From NCBI GenBank assembly GCA_036172665.1, contig CM069875.1, positions 10,062,001 through 10,126,000 on the forward strand: a DNA stretch of 64,000 nucleotides, read 5' to 3'. The notes under the pieces are model-generated. The model did not search any database. It was not told the DNA's origin and saw nothing but the letters and a program-made list of their open reading frames with translations. The position numbers and the translations under genes were made by a program. Position 1 is the stretch's first letter. Each line of letters opens with the position of its first letter. This document shows positions 44,831 through 56,100 of the stretch, one piece after another. The DNA is from Prosopocoilus inquinatus. Taxonomy: Eukaryota > Arthropoda > Insecta > Coleoptera > Lucanidae.

Positions 44831-45952
44831 CGAGAACTAAGACCGGAGGACTTAAAAATATCTTCCTCCCCTTCTGCGCGGATGTTTTAAAATTGAAATA
44901 CATATATTAAAGAATTATTTAAAATTAATATAAAAATATTTGAAGTACTAAATAACTGGTTTCTGAAAGTCAAGGTGTTCTTTTACTAAGATTATAGCGT
45001 TGGGATGTTGAAAAACATAAAGAAAAGTACTGGAGGCGTTGCTAGAAATAAAAGAAATCAATCGTTCTTGTGTTGATTAGTAATCTCTTTAAACTAAATA
45101 TGAAAAAGATAAATATAACATTGACGCAAAACGAAGGAGCAAGCTACAAAGAAGAAATAAACTAATAATAAATAAGAATATTGTGCATTTTATTATTATA
45201 AATACTGTGTTGAAAATTCGTTTGCCAAATTTCTAAGGTGAGACCAAATGACAACAAAATAAGCCACTTTCATTTAACCTGGGGTTTGAAATTAATTATT
45301 GCATAAGACTGTAAAAGCCAAAAAAGCAATATTGCCAAATCAAACAAGAAATTAACAAGCGAATTATGAAATTTTGAACGCACACGACATTAATTAGTAT
45401 TGTTGTCAGATGTGTGTAAAAGTAATTATTAGCTGCTTTCTTTCGCTTAAAAGTTTGAATCGTGTTTCGAATAGTTTGGACCTGAAATTCATAGTTGTTG
45501 CAATAAAACGGCTGACTTGAATTTTTGATTGACAGTTTATTTGTAAATAACAATAATTCAATCGAAACAAGTTTTTAAAATAGAGAGATTCGTAGAAAAG
45601 AACGTCTGTTTTTGAATCAAAACACGTTTGGATCACGATTTTGTGAGCGAAAGAAAGCGCCTATTATCGACCCTAGGTAACATCGGGTGTTGTTGTACAC
45701 ACTTCAATGGGATGGGAAATTTTTAGTTAAGCTGCCAAATTTTATGGCAAGCGTTAATAAACATTTTAAAACATTACATTTGATATAAAAATGAACAAGG
45801 CTAAAGAACATAAGATTCTGTCTTAAGATGAGGCAAAATATTTCCCACATAAAATAAATTTAAAATCGGCATTTCGAAGTTTTCTGACACTTAAACGTCG
45901 CAAACGTCAAATGCACATTTATGACATTGCAACGGTGCAAATTAATTAAAAC
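44831..45952. other. AT-rich stretch, nothing recognised
   Basis: Two overlapping open frames at 45296-45636 have no recognisable motif. No repeat identified. Confidence 0.4.
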
Positions 45953-45964
45953 TACTTTGTTATA

Positions 45965-46341
45965 GAAAAATTTTGTGCAAATCGTTTTTGATTGCAGTGA
46001 GAACCTCGAGCAGCCTCTGGACAGCTGTTTCAGCCCTGCTTGGGGCTTCTTCAGCAGAAACGTAGCTCAACATTCCCACTGCAGACCAAAAACGACTTGC
46101 CCAATTTATTCGCAAATGCGATGTAAGAATGATGAACATATAAAATAGCGACATCTTACTATCGCTTTTTGACCTGCAATCAAAAACGATTTGCACAAAA
46201 TTTTTCTAAAATCTTTCATTATCCTTGACAGCAAGCATGGCCGCCTTGCATGGGGGACTCATTAGGAGCAAATCCCGCTTCAATTTGTCTATCCTACTGC
46301 AATGTTAGGTCAAAAAGCGATAGTAAGATGTCGCTATTTTA
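45965..46341. mobile_element. 312-bp ribozyme repeat, copy e, head-to-head, 12-bp TSD
   Basis: A 377-bp insertion between exact 12-bp duplications TACTTTGTTATA (45953-45964, 46342-46353). A minus-strand partial unit (45965 to about 46173, with ribozyme) is fused at CTGCAATCAAAAACG to a plus-strand partial unit (about 46174-46341). This inverted build plus the duplication matches PLE-type insertion. Confidence 0.9.
45982..46095 (-). ncRNA. Hammerhead ribozyme, copy e
   Basis: Minus strand: CTGAAGA (46054-46048), AGCCC/GGGCT helix II, GAAA, helix III ACAGCTGT, cleavage triplet GTC after 46020. Helix I strands as in copy a. Core intact. Confidence 0.88.
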
Positions 46342-46353
46342 TACTTTGTTATA

Positions 46354-46899
46354 ATTATTAAATTATTTTTATTGAAAGGAATAACGTAATGGAGCACGAA
46401 ATTACATTATAAAGCTTCGCAAGCCAGGATCAGAATAAATTTGTCAAACAGGGCAAGTAATTTTTACGTTACATTATAGAGTTCCTCTTTGTGCCACAAC
46501 AACCAAAGAAGAAAGAAGACTAAAGAAGTTTGAGTAAGGAAAGTTAAGAAAACGATTTTTTTATTTTGTACCTACCGTGTAAAATTTCAAACTACTTTAC
46601 CCTTAAATTAATATTTGGCCGTAATTAAATCATTTGTAGAATTAGTAGTGTCTACCAATACCGCCAGAACACTATACCTGAGCCAACCTGAGCAAAGAAA
46701 CACAACTTTACTGAGCATATACGCGAAACTGTCAAAGAAGCTGACATCTGTCTAAAATGACGTCACGGATATACATCCGGTTCCAGTTTTTGGCGAAGTG
46801 GCGTCACGCAGAAACACTTGAACTAACAAATTGCCCAGGCCGTATAGGGACGTCGTCTCGTGAAATCTAGTAGGTCGTGAATAAAACAATCATATGTCG
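46354..46899. other. Unassigned stretch
   Basis: No supported feature before MITE copy 2. Confidence 0.4.
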
Positions 46900-47550
46900 T
46901 TTATGTCCAATGATGTAATAAGGTTAGATGGAGTCTAGCGTCATTTTGAATAAGTTTTAACATTACAGAGAGAAAGATAATATGAGCATTCCCTAAGAGT
47001 AACAAAGATCAGAAATGGCCGATATCACGTTGTTTGGGGCAAACGAAAGCTTAGTTCAGATGCATCCGGATACGCAAAAAACTAGCCAATCAAAAACAAA
47101 TCGCAATAAATATTTTGCATATTCGGAATCACAGGGGTTTAGTCTATTGCCACAGTTTTAAACGCAATTATAATTCCCCCAGGTCGCTGGGATGGCAGTG
47201 ATGGCACTGTATTTACAGTAAGCTGTAATCCTTAGCATATTTTTAAATTATCATGGTTACCTTTTATTGATTTTGAAAAGTTTGGAATCGGTTGTCAGAA
47301 GCCAAAGTATTAATTCGATTTCTTATTTAATTGAACGTTTAAATTTCGTTTGCGGCCAACCCAGGCGAACGAACAGGACAATTTGTGATAAAAATAAGGT
47401 AAGAGAGAATGCTAAGCGAAGAGTGCACTTTTTCGACTATCATGGCCGCGCGGCCTTATTAAGCGCCGGTGCGAAAAACGATCCGAGCAAACGTGGTCGT
47501 AATTTATAGAAAGAAAATCACAAATTGTCCGTTTATTCTTCTGGAATAGC

Positions 47551-47825
47551 CCTAAAGTTTTTGGTTTGCAGTGAGAATATTCAGCTACGTCTCTGCTGAT
47601 GAAGCCCCAAACAGGGCTGAAACAGCTGTACAGAGGCTGCTGGAGGTTTTCACTGCAATCAAAAACGATTTGCAACAATTTTTTTTTAAACTTTCATTAT
47701 GCTTTGACAGCAAGCATGGCCGCCTTGCATGGGGGATTTATTAGGAGCAAATCCGCTTTAGTTTGTCTATCCTACTGCAATATCAGGTCAAAAAATGTAG
47801 GAAGTCGCTGTTTTATCTGTTCAAT
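47551..47825 (+). repeat. 312-bp ribozyme repeat, copy f
   Basis: Partial plus-strand unit with the ribozyme, the GACAGCAAGCATGGCCGCCT segment and a terminal TCGCTGTTTTATCTGTTC like copy c. Slightly more diverged than copies a, e and g. Confidence 0.82.
47557..47668 (+). ncRNA. Hammerhead ribozyme, copy f
   Basis: CTGATGA (47596-47602), AGCCC/GGGCT with loop CAAACA, GAAA (47619-47622), helix III ACAGCTGT, cleavage triplet GTA after 47630. Fully consensus core. Confidence 0.88.
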
Positions 47826-48048
47826 ACTTAAACCGTTAACGCAGAAATATTTTTAAATTACGCGCCTTTTTTATTTTAATTCCCCCCAGGCCGCGCGAGG
47901 CGCGCATTTTGTTGCTCCACATATACAACGTTGGCTTTGATATCTAATATATCTTTTATCTATGATTCGGAATGCATCTGAACTAAGCTTAATGCGTTTG
48001 CAAACACCGTTGCCATGGCGAGTAAGCGGTAGCGAATTGTCAAAATGA

Positions 48049-48180
48049 AGGCTGCGGTAAGTGAACGGTCGAAGTGGTCAGATCAAATCACGTGATCACT
48101 TTTTTCAATTGCTGATTGGTCAGAGTCGGACCGTTGAATTGACCATTTTGTGCAATTTGACCACTCATTTAACTCGGCCT
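48049..48180. mobile_element. Small MITE nested in MITE copy 2, 132 bp
   Basis: AGGCTGCGGTAAGTGA and AGGCCGAGTTAAATGA read inward from the two ends; TGA/TAA flanks. Copies 1 and 3 lack it. Ends resemble the Tourist-like element at 13741. Confidence 0.7.
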
Positions 48181-48740
48181 TAATGAACTTCGTAATTTAT
48201 AGTTCATATTCCAATTTTAAATTAGACTATCTATTTTTACAATTTGCACATGCGTGTAACACGAAATATATTCAATATTTTAAGTAATTTTAAAATGCGT
48301 CTACCCTCTCTGTGGATGGATATATTTACGTCTTTTTGTCACATATTTATGCAATCATCAGCGAAACAAGTAATAATATAATAAAAAATAATTAAGGAAC
48401 CTGCTTATCTTTTTAGAGTAAAATAGTCACTCACATAAAACTAAAAATCTAATAAAATGACATTCAAAATCAATTTAAAACATCCCGTAAAAACTAGAAG
48501 CTAAATCAATGGATGTTAAATAATAAACAAAAACTTGATAAGTCACTTTATATAACTTAAAATCGATAAAACGACCCCACAAAATCCAAAAAACTGGCTA
48601 ACTAAACGCGCAGACAACGAATGTTTTCACGTTTTGCCCCGACTCAGCTGATCGAGGCTAGTTTTCTCTCTTTCTGATGTTCGTCGCGATACCTCTCGCT
48701 CTACATCCCATCCACCCCATACCAGATCATTGTTTATGTC

Positions 48741-49177
48741 ACACCCTCACATATAGATTATGCAGAAGTATATTTTTAAGTTCTAACTTCTATGTAATTG
48801 CAACTCAATTTAAATTTCCTTCAGCGTATGCATTAAATATGATTATACAAAATTTACTAAAATTATTTACAATCTTATGATTCTCGTTCTCAGGTTGCGA
48901 ATGTCGAGATGTGTGAAATGTAATGTTTACAAATACTACAAAAATACAGTGATCGTGCCTATTCGGAACAAGTCGTCATTGCTTGGCGGAAATTGAACTG
49001 TAATGGTAGGTTTTGTAGACCAGAAGAATAAAAGACCTGTTGACTACTTCACAGACTTACTGTATCTACAACTGACGACAGTGACACCTAGTTTAGTTGT
49101 AGACAATTTTCGATTTAATGGGGTGCATAAAAGTGCATATAGGTGGAACGTCTGCTTTAGTTGTTGTCTGTGCCTAA
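48741..49177 (+). other. Unassigned stretch ending in a PLE-like scrap
   Basis: The last 30 bases (TCTGCTTTAGTTGTTGTCTG) match PLE copy 1 near 44700 in inverted orientation, so PLE material lies on both sides of MITE copy 3, in opposite orientations. Confidence 0.5.
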
Positions 49178-49185
49178 GGTATAAT

Positions 49186-49939
49186 CAATGATGTTATAAG
49201 GTTAGATGGAGTCTACAGCATTTTGAATAGGACTGCATCAGCTTTAACATTAGAGAGAGAAATATAATATGAGCATCCCCTAAGAGTAACAAAGATCAGA
49301 AATGGTCGATACCACGTGATTTGTGGCAAATGAAAGCTTAGTTCAGGTGCATCCGGATACGCAAAAAACTAGCCAATCAAAAACAAATTGCAATAAATAT
49401 TTTGCATATTCGGAATGCATCTCAACTAAGCTTAATGCGTTTGCAAACGCCGTTGCCATGACGACTAAGCGGTTGAATAGCGAATTGTCAAAAATTAATG
49501 AACTTCGTAATTTATAGTTCATATTCCAATTTTAAATTAGACTAACGAAAAATATATAAGAAACCTGCTTATCTTTTTAGAGTAAAATAGTCACTTACAT
49601 AAAACTAAAAATCTAATAAAATGACATTCAAAATCAATTTAAAACATCACGTAAATACTAGAAGCGAAATCGATGGATGTTGAACTTTAATTAAATAATA
49701 AACAAAAACTTAATAAGTCACTTCAAATTACTTAAAATCGAGAAAACAACTCCACAAAATCCAATTTGAAATCTGACTGACTAAACGCGCAGACAACGAA
49801 TGTTTTCACGTTTTGACATTGTCAAACTAATTTTGATGTTTTGCCCCAACCCAGCTGATCGAGGCTAGTTTTCTCTCTCTCTAATGTTCGTCGCGATACC
49901 TCTCACTCTACATTCCATCCAACCCATACCAGATCATTG
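49186..49939. mobile_element. MITE family A, copy 3 (754 bp)
   Basis: Exact 8-bp duplication GGTATAAT (49178-49185, 49940-49947). Ends as in the other copies. About 170 bp of the interior present in copies 1 and 2 is deleted. It sits at a head-to-head PLE junction. Confidence 0.9.
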
Positions 49940-49947
49940 GGTATAAT

Positions 49948-50254
49948 CTAATTTCCAAGTTAATTTGGTAAGAACTTTGAAAGTTACCTCTATTTCATAT
50001 GAAAGAATTTTATTAGCAAAATCTGATACGTGTCTGTCAATTTTGTGACATGACATATCGTACGCTCTTTTTAAAGGTTCAATTATATGACGAGGGAAAA
50101 CTCCCTCTTTCCTACATTTAAGTAAAAAGAGCTTACGATTTTTCATTCTGGTAATTTTAATTAAAGTATTAGAATAAATTTTGCACAGTACCTTATTTTG
50201 ATGCCCGTAGTGAAACTCGACAAAACCGTAAAACCCTATGTTTCTGATATCCAT
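49948..50254 (-). pseudogene. PLE ORF N-terminus
   Basis: ATG directly after the terminal repeat opens a frame (MDIRNIGFYGFVEFHYGHQN; RKEGVFPRHIIEPLKRAYDM) that should precede the RT. It is basic, without catalytic motifs, and is cut off at MITE copy 3. It supplies the part missing from copy 1. Confidence 0.65.
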
Positions 50255-50337
50255 AATTGAAGTTTGTTCTTGTCCGATGAAAATAGTAAGTACAAAGTTT
50301 TTTTAATCTCAAACCGGACAGAAAAATGAAGGGAAAA

Positions 50338-50379
50338 CACTCAACGTTTCGCTATAGATTTGTAGCTTCGTCAAGAGTG
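50338..50379 (-). ncRNA. PLE hammerhead, copy 2 left, mutated core
   Basis: Same layout as the 42354 ribozyme, but the core reads TTGACGA instead of CTGACGA (the C3 position) and helix II has a mismatch. C3 is needed for catalysis, so it is probably inactive. Confidence 0.7.
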
Positions 50380-50466
50380 AAAAAAAGTAAATAAACAAGT
50401 TGTCAAGAGAAACAAGTCGTCAAGAGGAACGAAAAGGTAACATGATTTTAAACTAAAATACAGGTA

Positions 50467-51125
50467 GGTACATAAATTTTCACTCGTACACACCCAAAAA
50501 TTATAAAATTGCAACTATTATTTCATTAACAGATCGAGCTATTTTACTTTCTGATAAAGTTTTCATTTATGATAACTTAAATTTAATAAAGAAAACTCTT
50601 ATTCAAAATTCTTATCCAATAAATCTTATTGAATCAGTAATTAAAAATCGTATTAAATACTTACAAAATTCAAATGTCTCTAATAACATTAGACAAACTT
50701 CGAAGCATAAATACATATCTTTGCCTTATATTGAACCATTACACAATACATTTAAACACATTTTCAAAAAACGTAATTTAATTTTAGCCAGTAAATCTGT
50801 GAATAATTTAAATTTAATTTTTTCGAATTTAAAAACCAAAATACCGAAATTAAAACAACCTAACGTAGTTTATGAAATCAAATGTTCAAATTGTAATTCT
50901 GTTTATATAGGTGAAACGAGCCAAAATTAAAAAAAAAAACGTTTAGACCAACATAAATATCATATTCAAAAAAATAATCAAAATCATTCAATGCTTGTAG
51001 AGCATTCATTAGTAAATAATCATAATTTTGACATTTTGTACAGTGAATCTAATATTTTTAAAAGACGTTTCATAGAAATGTGTAAAATTAAAATGTCTCC
51101 AAATTCTATTAATAAACGCGGACTT
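50467..51125 (+). pseudogene. PLE RT C-terminus and GIY-YIG endonuclease
   Basis: Frame starts within the RT thumb (SLTDRAILLSDKVF), passes the position where copy 1 stops, and reaches KCSNCNSVYIGET. It then meets the same TAA and A run as copy 1. The rest of the endonuclease (HKYHIQKNNQNHSM, FKRRFIEMCKI) follows in another frame. Confidence 0.82.
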
Positions 51126-51339
51126 TGAAAATTTAAATGACATATTTTGTAGTTTTCTAGACTCTTTAAACAGGATATAGATCTGTCAATTAATTATTAA
51201 AAAATGTAGTTTTAATTTAGTTCTCGTTACTTTTGTCTTTATTCTTCCGGACAACTCGTATTTTAGTTTAAAATCATGTTACCTTTTCGTTTCTCTTGAC
51301 GACTTGTTTCTCTTGACAGCTTGTTTATTTACTTTTTTT

Positions 51340-51381
51340 CACTCCTGACGAAGCTATAAATCTATAGCGAAACGTTGAGTG
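51340..51381 (+). ncRNA. PLE hammerhead, copy 2 right, intact core
   Basis: Helix I CACTC/GAGTG, core CTGACGA (51345-51351), helix II GCTATA/TATAGC with loop AATC, GAAA (51369-51372), helix III ACGT, predicted cleavage after 51376. One extra A before helix II. Best-preserved of the three PLE motifs. Confidence 0.85.
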
Positions 51382-51440
51382 TTTTCCCTTCATTTTTCTG
51401 TCCGGTTTGAGATTAAAAAAACTTTGTACTTACTTTTGTT

Positions 51441-52640
51441 TCAGTCAAACATGGAATTATTTTATTGGTTGTTAGTAAAACAGTAGCGTCAGCTAGGTTT
51501 TGGGCGAAGAAGTGAATTCGGTATAATGTTCCTAGATTCAAGAGCCAAATCTTCTTAGATCCTTTATCTTTGGTCCTTCAATTGTAATGACAAATCAGTA
51601 TTGCCTCAATTGTCTCCACTGACAACCTGTCAACCTTTTATCGGACCATTAAGTTATCATTAGGAAAAATATTCTCTCCATATTTGCATTGTGCGCTTTA
51701 GATATGATTTTTGATCACAATGTTTCGTATCTGCAAAAAATGCCAAGGCGCACCGACCATGCCGAGATTAGGTAGAAAACGGGACAAAAACGGCACAAAT
51801 AGAAATATGGGACTGGGTAGTGAAATACGGTGACACTCTCATATACTATAGGGGACGAATGGCAACGCTACCGTTTGGACAAATCACTTACAGAGATGTG
51901 AAGACTAATTGCGAGTCACCGAAGTACAAATAAAAAATGAAGGAATTATTACGCGAGTTTCCATTGTGAAACAGAAGTAACATGTAAATGCAAAACGCAA
52001 CATTGTTCAATGCCACCTGCGGCGTAGTTTTCTGCGGCTAAACGAAAACGTTTGGCATAACAAACACGGGATTCCCGCTGTTCTGCATGAATCAAAGGAA
52101 AATTGATTGCAAAAGCAATTCAGAATCGCCCGTGTTATTCCACTGTTAAAATGCGGCGCTTTCCTGAAATTGCGTCACATACAAAGCACGACCAGATTTC
52201 AGACGTTGACCTCAGTGGAGAGATGTTAAATTCCTGCGTCGATTGCATTCTTTTTTAAGTCACCGTCAAATAAATGACGTGCCACTTGATAAAAAAAAAA
52301 CTAATAATGAATAATCGCCTCTGGTTCTAGGCATAGAATAGCGTGTTTATGTCAATTATCTTGTAACGGTAATAATCTGCTTTCGGGTATTTTGTTCCTT
52401 GGTAAATAGATCATGAGAATCAAAATCGATTGTTAATTACTTCATAAAGTTATCTAGGAAACAGGAAACATTCTGACGGAATTAACCTCCAATTATTTGC
52501 TTAGATAAACTGCTACCGCACTTCCTGGCAATAAAACCAGAAACGAAAACAAACAAAAACGTTAGATGGTGTATTATTAGAAGGTCCTCATAAAACCGAA
52601 AAATGTGGCAAAGAGAACACTAAGAATGAATTGTGTTTCT
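51441..52640. other. Unassigned stretch
   Basis: No coding, repeat or RNA signal recognised. Confidence 0.4.
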
Positions 52641-52867
52641 ATATAAGCGTGTTCTTTTATTCAACCAATTGATTTAATCGCTTCATCGGTGTAACGTCAC
52701 CGATGAATGTCAAATAAGCCACCGATGAGTCAAATTGCGCTGAATAAAAGAACAGTCAACTTGTCATTGGAATTGGAATACAAACAAATAAACTAGTTGG
52801 AAACATTTATATTTGCTAAAACTTGAAAAAAAATGTTCAGTACTTTACCATTCTTTATTATATCGTA

Positions 52868-53356
52868 CGAGGGTCGATCAATAAGTACCCGTGTTTGAAG
52901 ACAGGTGGCGCTGCTGAGGGAAGTTGGCATTACCGTCGTATACTGCCATCTGTCAAACGTTGCCATACTAAATTTTGGCTAAGAAAAAGGTGCTCTTTCA
53001 CCATGATAATGCACCAGCACATTCATCCGGAATTGTCGCGGCCAAATTGCACCAACTGCGTTACGAATTGTTGCTGCACCCACCCTACTCGCCCGACCTG
53101 GCTCCTTGCGACTTCTTTCAACATGAAAACATCGCTCGGGGGGATAAGGTTCAGCTCAAACGAGGAGGTTATCGCCGAGACAGAAGCGTATTTTGAAGAG
53201 CTTGAGAAATCGTATTTTTCGGAGGGGTTAAAGAAATGGCAGAAACGTTGGGAAAAGTGTGTCGAACTAAAAGGAGATTACGTTGAAAAATGAAAAATAA
53301 AAATTGTGAAAAACTTGCGTCTTCATTCAACACGGGTACTTATTGATCGACCCTCG
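52868..53356 (+). mobile_element. Internally deleted mariner, 489 bp
   Basis: TA flanks (52866-52867, 53357-53358). Near-identical ends CGAGGGTCGATCAATAAGTA. The 5' half of the transposase has been deleted, leaving the C-terminal half. The termini resemble those of the outer mariner at 26654. Confidence 0.9.
52975..53293 (+). pseudogene. Mariner transposase C-terminal half
   Basis: FHHDNAPAHSS (second Asp) and HPPYSPDLAPCDFF (third Asp) are 34 residues apart, the mariner DD34D spacing. A loss of several bases just after DFF shifts the frame; the C-terminus then reads RFSSNEEVIAETEAYFEELE and CVELKGDYVEK. No first Asp or DNA-binding part remains. Confidence 0.85.
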
Positions 53357-53712
53357 TATGTCGACGTATCAATTTCTACACTGACTGAAACTCAAACGTT
53401 TTAACTTTATACGTTAACATAACTGGTATGAACCGTTCTTCATTATTTTCATTCATCTTTATCGTATAACTTTTTGGTGTTTCTCATGTTTACAAACATA
53501 ACAAATATAACCTCTATAATTCTCTCTCTCCTCCCTAATTCATTGGTTCATCAATAAATCCAGATGACTCCGATGAGTTTTCGATTACGTCATCGAAGAA
53601 TAAAAGACCAGCATGATTACTTTAATCGCAAAATGAACGATGAATAAAAATACGCTTTGATGTTTTTCCAATTCATGCGCTTAGCTCCTTGACAAATAAA
53701 AGGACACGCCTT

Positions 53713-54413
53713 ATGTATATGTATATTTATTTTCATAAATAAAAGACCTTTTTTGTATTGAAAATTAAAGAATTACAATAAAGGACTTTCAAGTTATTGA
53801 AAAAGCTCTGTTCCAATTACACTTAAGAAAATCACTTTAGTGAGACAAATTTATTCGGTATAGTATTCAGTAAACTAAAAAGAGTTAAACAAATATACGA
53901 AAAATTGATCGGATTACGCTATCCGATTCGTTTTGCTACGTGATACAGTAAGTTGGGATTAGTAATCAGATCAACTAATTTTCGGACAGGTTTGTTAACG
54001 ATCTGGCCGATGTTTATTTTTCATTTGAGCAAGGTTTATACAAGTGACTTTTGAAACGCCGGTTTTCAAATTTCAGCATTTCCAAAAAATTGGTTTTCGA
54101 ATATTTACAAAAAAAATGTTAACAATTAACAATTAAAATGTTAACATACTTATCACACTGAATGCTTATTTATTAATTCACAATGATGGTTTGTTAAATT
54201 TTCTAACACATTGGATTGCATTAGTATTAAAGAGCCAAAACAACATCTTAACATTTATAACATCATTTTCTATCGGTGATTCTACTGAGTCAAGACATCA
54301 CTGAGTTGGTCATCAGTTTATTTTTATTTTCTTTTTTCGAAAAAATAAAGTTCCTATCCAAGTGAACTAGTTTTGTTTGTACAGCATTTGAGAAAAAGTA
54401 ATTTTTTGTAAAC
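53713..54413. other. Unassigned AT-rich stretch
   Basis: May contain the left end of the next mariner, but no inverted repeat was found. Confidence 0.4.
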
Positions 54414-55442
54414 ATGGAAAGCTCGCGTGAAAATTTTCGTGACATGATTTTTTACGGTTTCAAATGTGATCTAACGCCGAAATAATGCCTCGATCGGCTT
54501 CATTTGGCTTTTGAAGATGAAGCACCATCAAAGAGCAGTGTTTATAATTGGTTTGCCGAATTTCAGTGTGGACGTACCTCTTTCAGTGACGAATTTCGTG
54601 AAGGTCGTCCATCAACATCTGTTGTTGCCACTAATGTAGATGCTGTGCGTGAAATGCTTGAGCGAGATCGACATGTGACATATCGTGAGATTCGAGCATC
54701 CTTACGCATTGACATGAAAGCAATACATCAGATTTTGCATGATCATTTGAACGTACGAAAGCTTTGCAATCGTTGGATCCCACACAATTTAACAGAAGCG
54801 CAAAAGCAGGGTCGTGTCAAATGGTGCGAAGAAATGCTCAAGAAATTCAATAGAGGTCGTTCAAATTTAGTTTATAACATCGTTACTGGTGACGAAACGT
54901 GGATCTATTCGTACGAGCCAGAAAGTAAACAACAATCTACCGTTTGGGTATTTCAAAATGAACCAAAACCAACAAAAGTTGTCCGTTCATGCAGTGCTGC
55001 GAAGCAAATGGTTACTTGTTTCTTTGGTTTAACTGGACATGTAGCAGCCGTGGCTTTAGAGGATCGAAAAACCGTGAATGCTGATTGGTATACCACAATT
55101 TATTTGCCGGAAGTCATCGATCAAATAAGAATAAACAATCGAAATCGACGAATTATTCTCCTTCATGACAACGCCAGCTCTCACTCAGCTCGTCAAACAG
55201 TTGATTTTTATGTCGAATTAATGACTCATTGTCCATATTCACCTGATTTATCACCTAATGATTTCTTTTTGTTCCCAAATATCAAAAATAAAATGCGTGG
55301 TGAGCGATTTTCGTCGGCTGAAACATTCCGGACACTGGTTTCTGAGGTACCATCTTTAGAGTGGAAAACGTGCTTTAGAAATTGGTTCGGGCGTGTGCAA
55401 AAGTGTACTGACGTCAAAGGCGAATACTTCGAAAAACAATAA
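54414..55442 (+). pseudogene. Mariner transposase, nearly intact, one stop
   Basis: From ATG at 54414 the frame runs 343 codons to the stop at 55442, interrupted only by TAA at 54483-54485 (a one-base change from CAA). An ATG at 54504 opens 312 codons in the same frame. N-terminal HTH: SSVYNWFAEFQCGR and DRHVTYREIRASLRI. Catalytic motifs: TGDETWIYS, LHDNASSHSARQ, CPYSPDLSPNDFF. Between the last two Asp there are 30 residues rather than 34, matching a 12-base in-frame deletion after TVDF. Same subgroup as the inner mariner at 27623. Terminal repeats were not found, so it may be immobile. Confidence 0.9.
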
Positions 55443-55924
55443 TACCTTTATCAAATTTCATATGCGTTTTTTCATTCCGTTTCCACAAACTATTCCAGCA
55501 GCCCACGTACCGACCCCGACCATTGGATCGACTTTTATCTCGATTACATAAATAAACGTTTCAATGACATAATCCGTCTGACTTTCTTTCTTGTGCCTTG
55601 TTATATTCTTAGAAAGCATTGTCGATACGATTTTCCGTCTTCGCCAGATTCGAGTTTTCGAGACAATTAGGCCGAAAAATTACATTAATTGAGAAACTGG
55701 AAATTTCGTAAAGCTTTAACACGCTTCAAAAACATTAGCTGGAATTTTACCTGCGTACTTTACGTGGCAATATAGAATATGTAACTGTTGCGTAGCTCTT
55801 TTTTTCTCAACATCTGCTTTTCAAGTTACTTTTGTAGATCATACTTTAGAAACGAAAGACTGTAGGTAAATCGTAACATGTTGGCGCCGTCTATACGTGG
55901 TATAATTATTGCCATCATGTTCGA

Positions 55925-56100
55925 TGACACCCTGTATAGGCTGTTCTTTTGCTGTGTGCAAATATTTTAATCTGTAATGTATCACCATAAATGGCAACGA
56001 TTGAACTCGTTTGTCCTTAACAGAAAGTTAATAATTTTCGAGAATAATGCATTGGCAGATTTTCGCCAAACCGTTTGAGAACTGCTGGCGTAACTAAGGA
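55925..56100 (+). repeat. TA-type element, second ACAGGGTG family, copy 2
   Basis: Starts CTGTATAGGCTGTTCTTTTG. CAATCGTTGCCAT and GCCAGCAGTTCT segments match 33175-33352 in inverted orientation. Confidence 0.65.

Larger units (their letters stand above)
47130..47964. mobile_element. Insertion with 9-bp TSD inside MITE copy 2
   Basis: ATTCGGAAT occurs at 47121-47129 and 47965-47973; copy 3 has the undivided site, proving insertion. The 835-bp insert begins CACAGGGGTTTAG and ends in TTTTATCTATG, with no strong inverted termini. It holds a ribozyme-repeat copy (47557-47825). AATTCCCCCAGG occurs near both ends (about 47177 and 47876), which may mark a further nested insertion. Class unknown; 9-bp duplications are common for Mutator-type elements. 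Confidence 0.75.
46908..48732. mobile_element. MITE family A, copy 2, with nested insertions
   Basis: Exact 8-bp duplication TTTATGTC (46900-46907, 48733-48740). Starts CAATGATGTAATAAGG and ends with the complement of CAATGATCTGGTATGG. Opened by two insertions (47130-47964 and 48049-48180). It lacks about 30 bp between two GTTTTG words that copies 1 and 3 retain, as expected from short-repeat deletion. Confidence 0.9.
49948..51440. mobile_element. Penelope-like element, copy 2, head-to-head
   Basis: Left half, minus strand: ORF start ATGGATATCAG at 50254 running to 49948, preceded by a terminal repeat (about 50255-50455). Right half, plus strand: RT C-terminus, endonuclease and the terminal repeat (about 50456-51440). 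The two halves are joined inversely near 50456, the arrangement well known for Penelope insertions. Confidence 0.85.
52645..53712. mobile_element. Possible MITE hosting a deleted mariner
   Basis: TAAGCGTGTTCTTTTATT at the left and TAAGGCGTGTCCTTTTATT read inward from the right. CGATGA/TCATCGG words on both sides support a pair of ends around the 52868 mariner. Duplication not certain. Confidence 0.45.
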
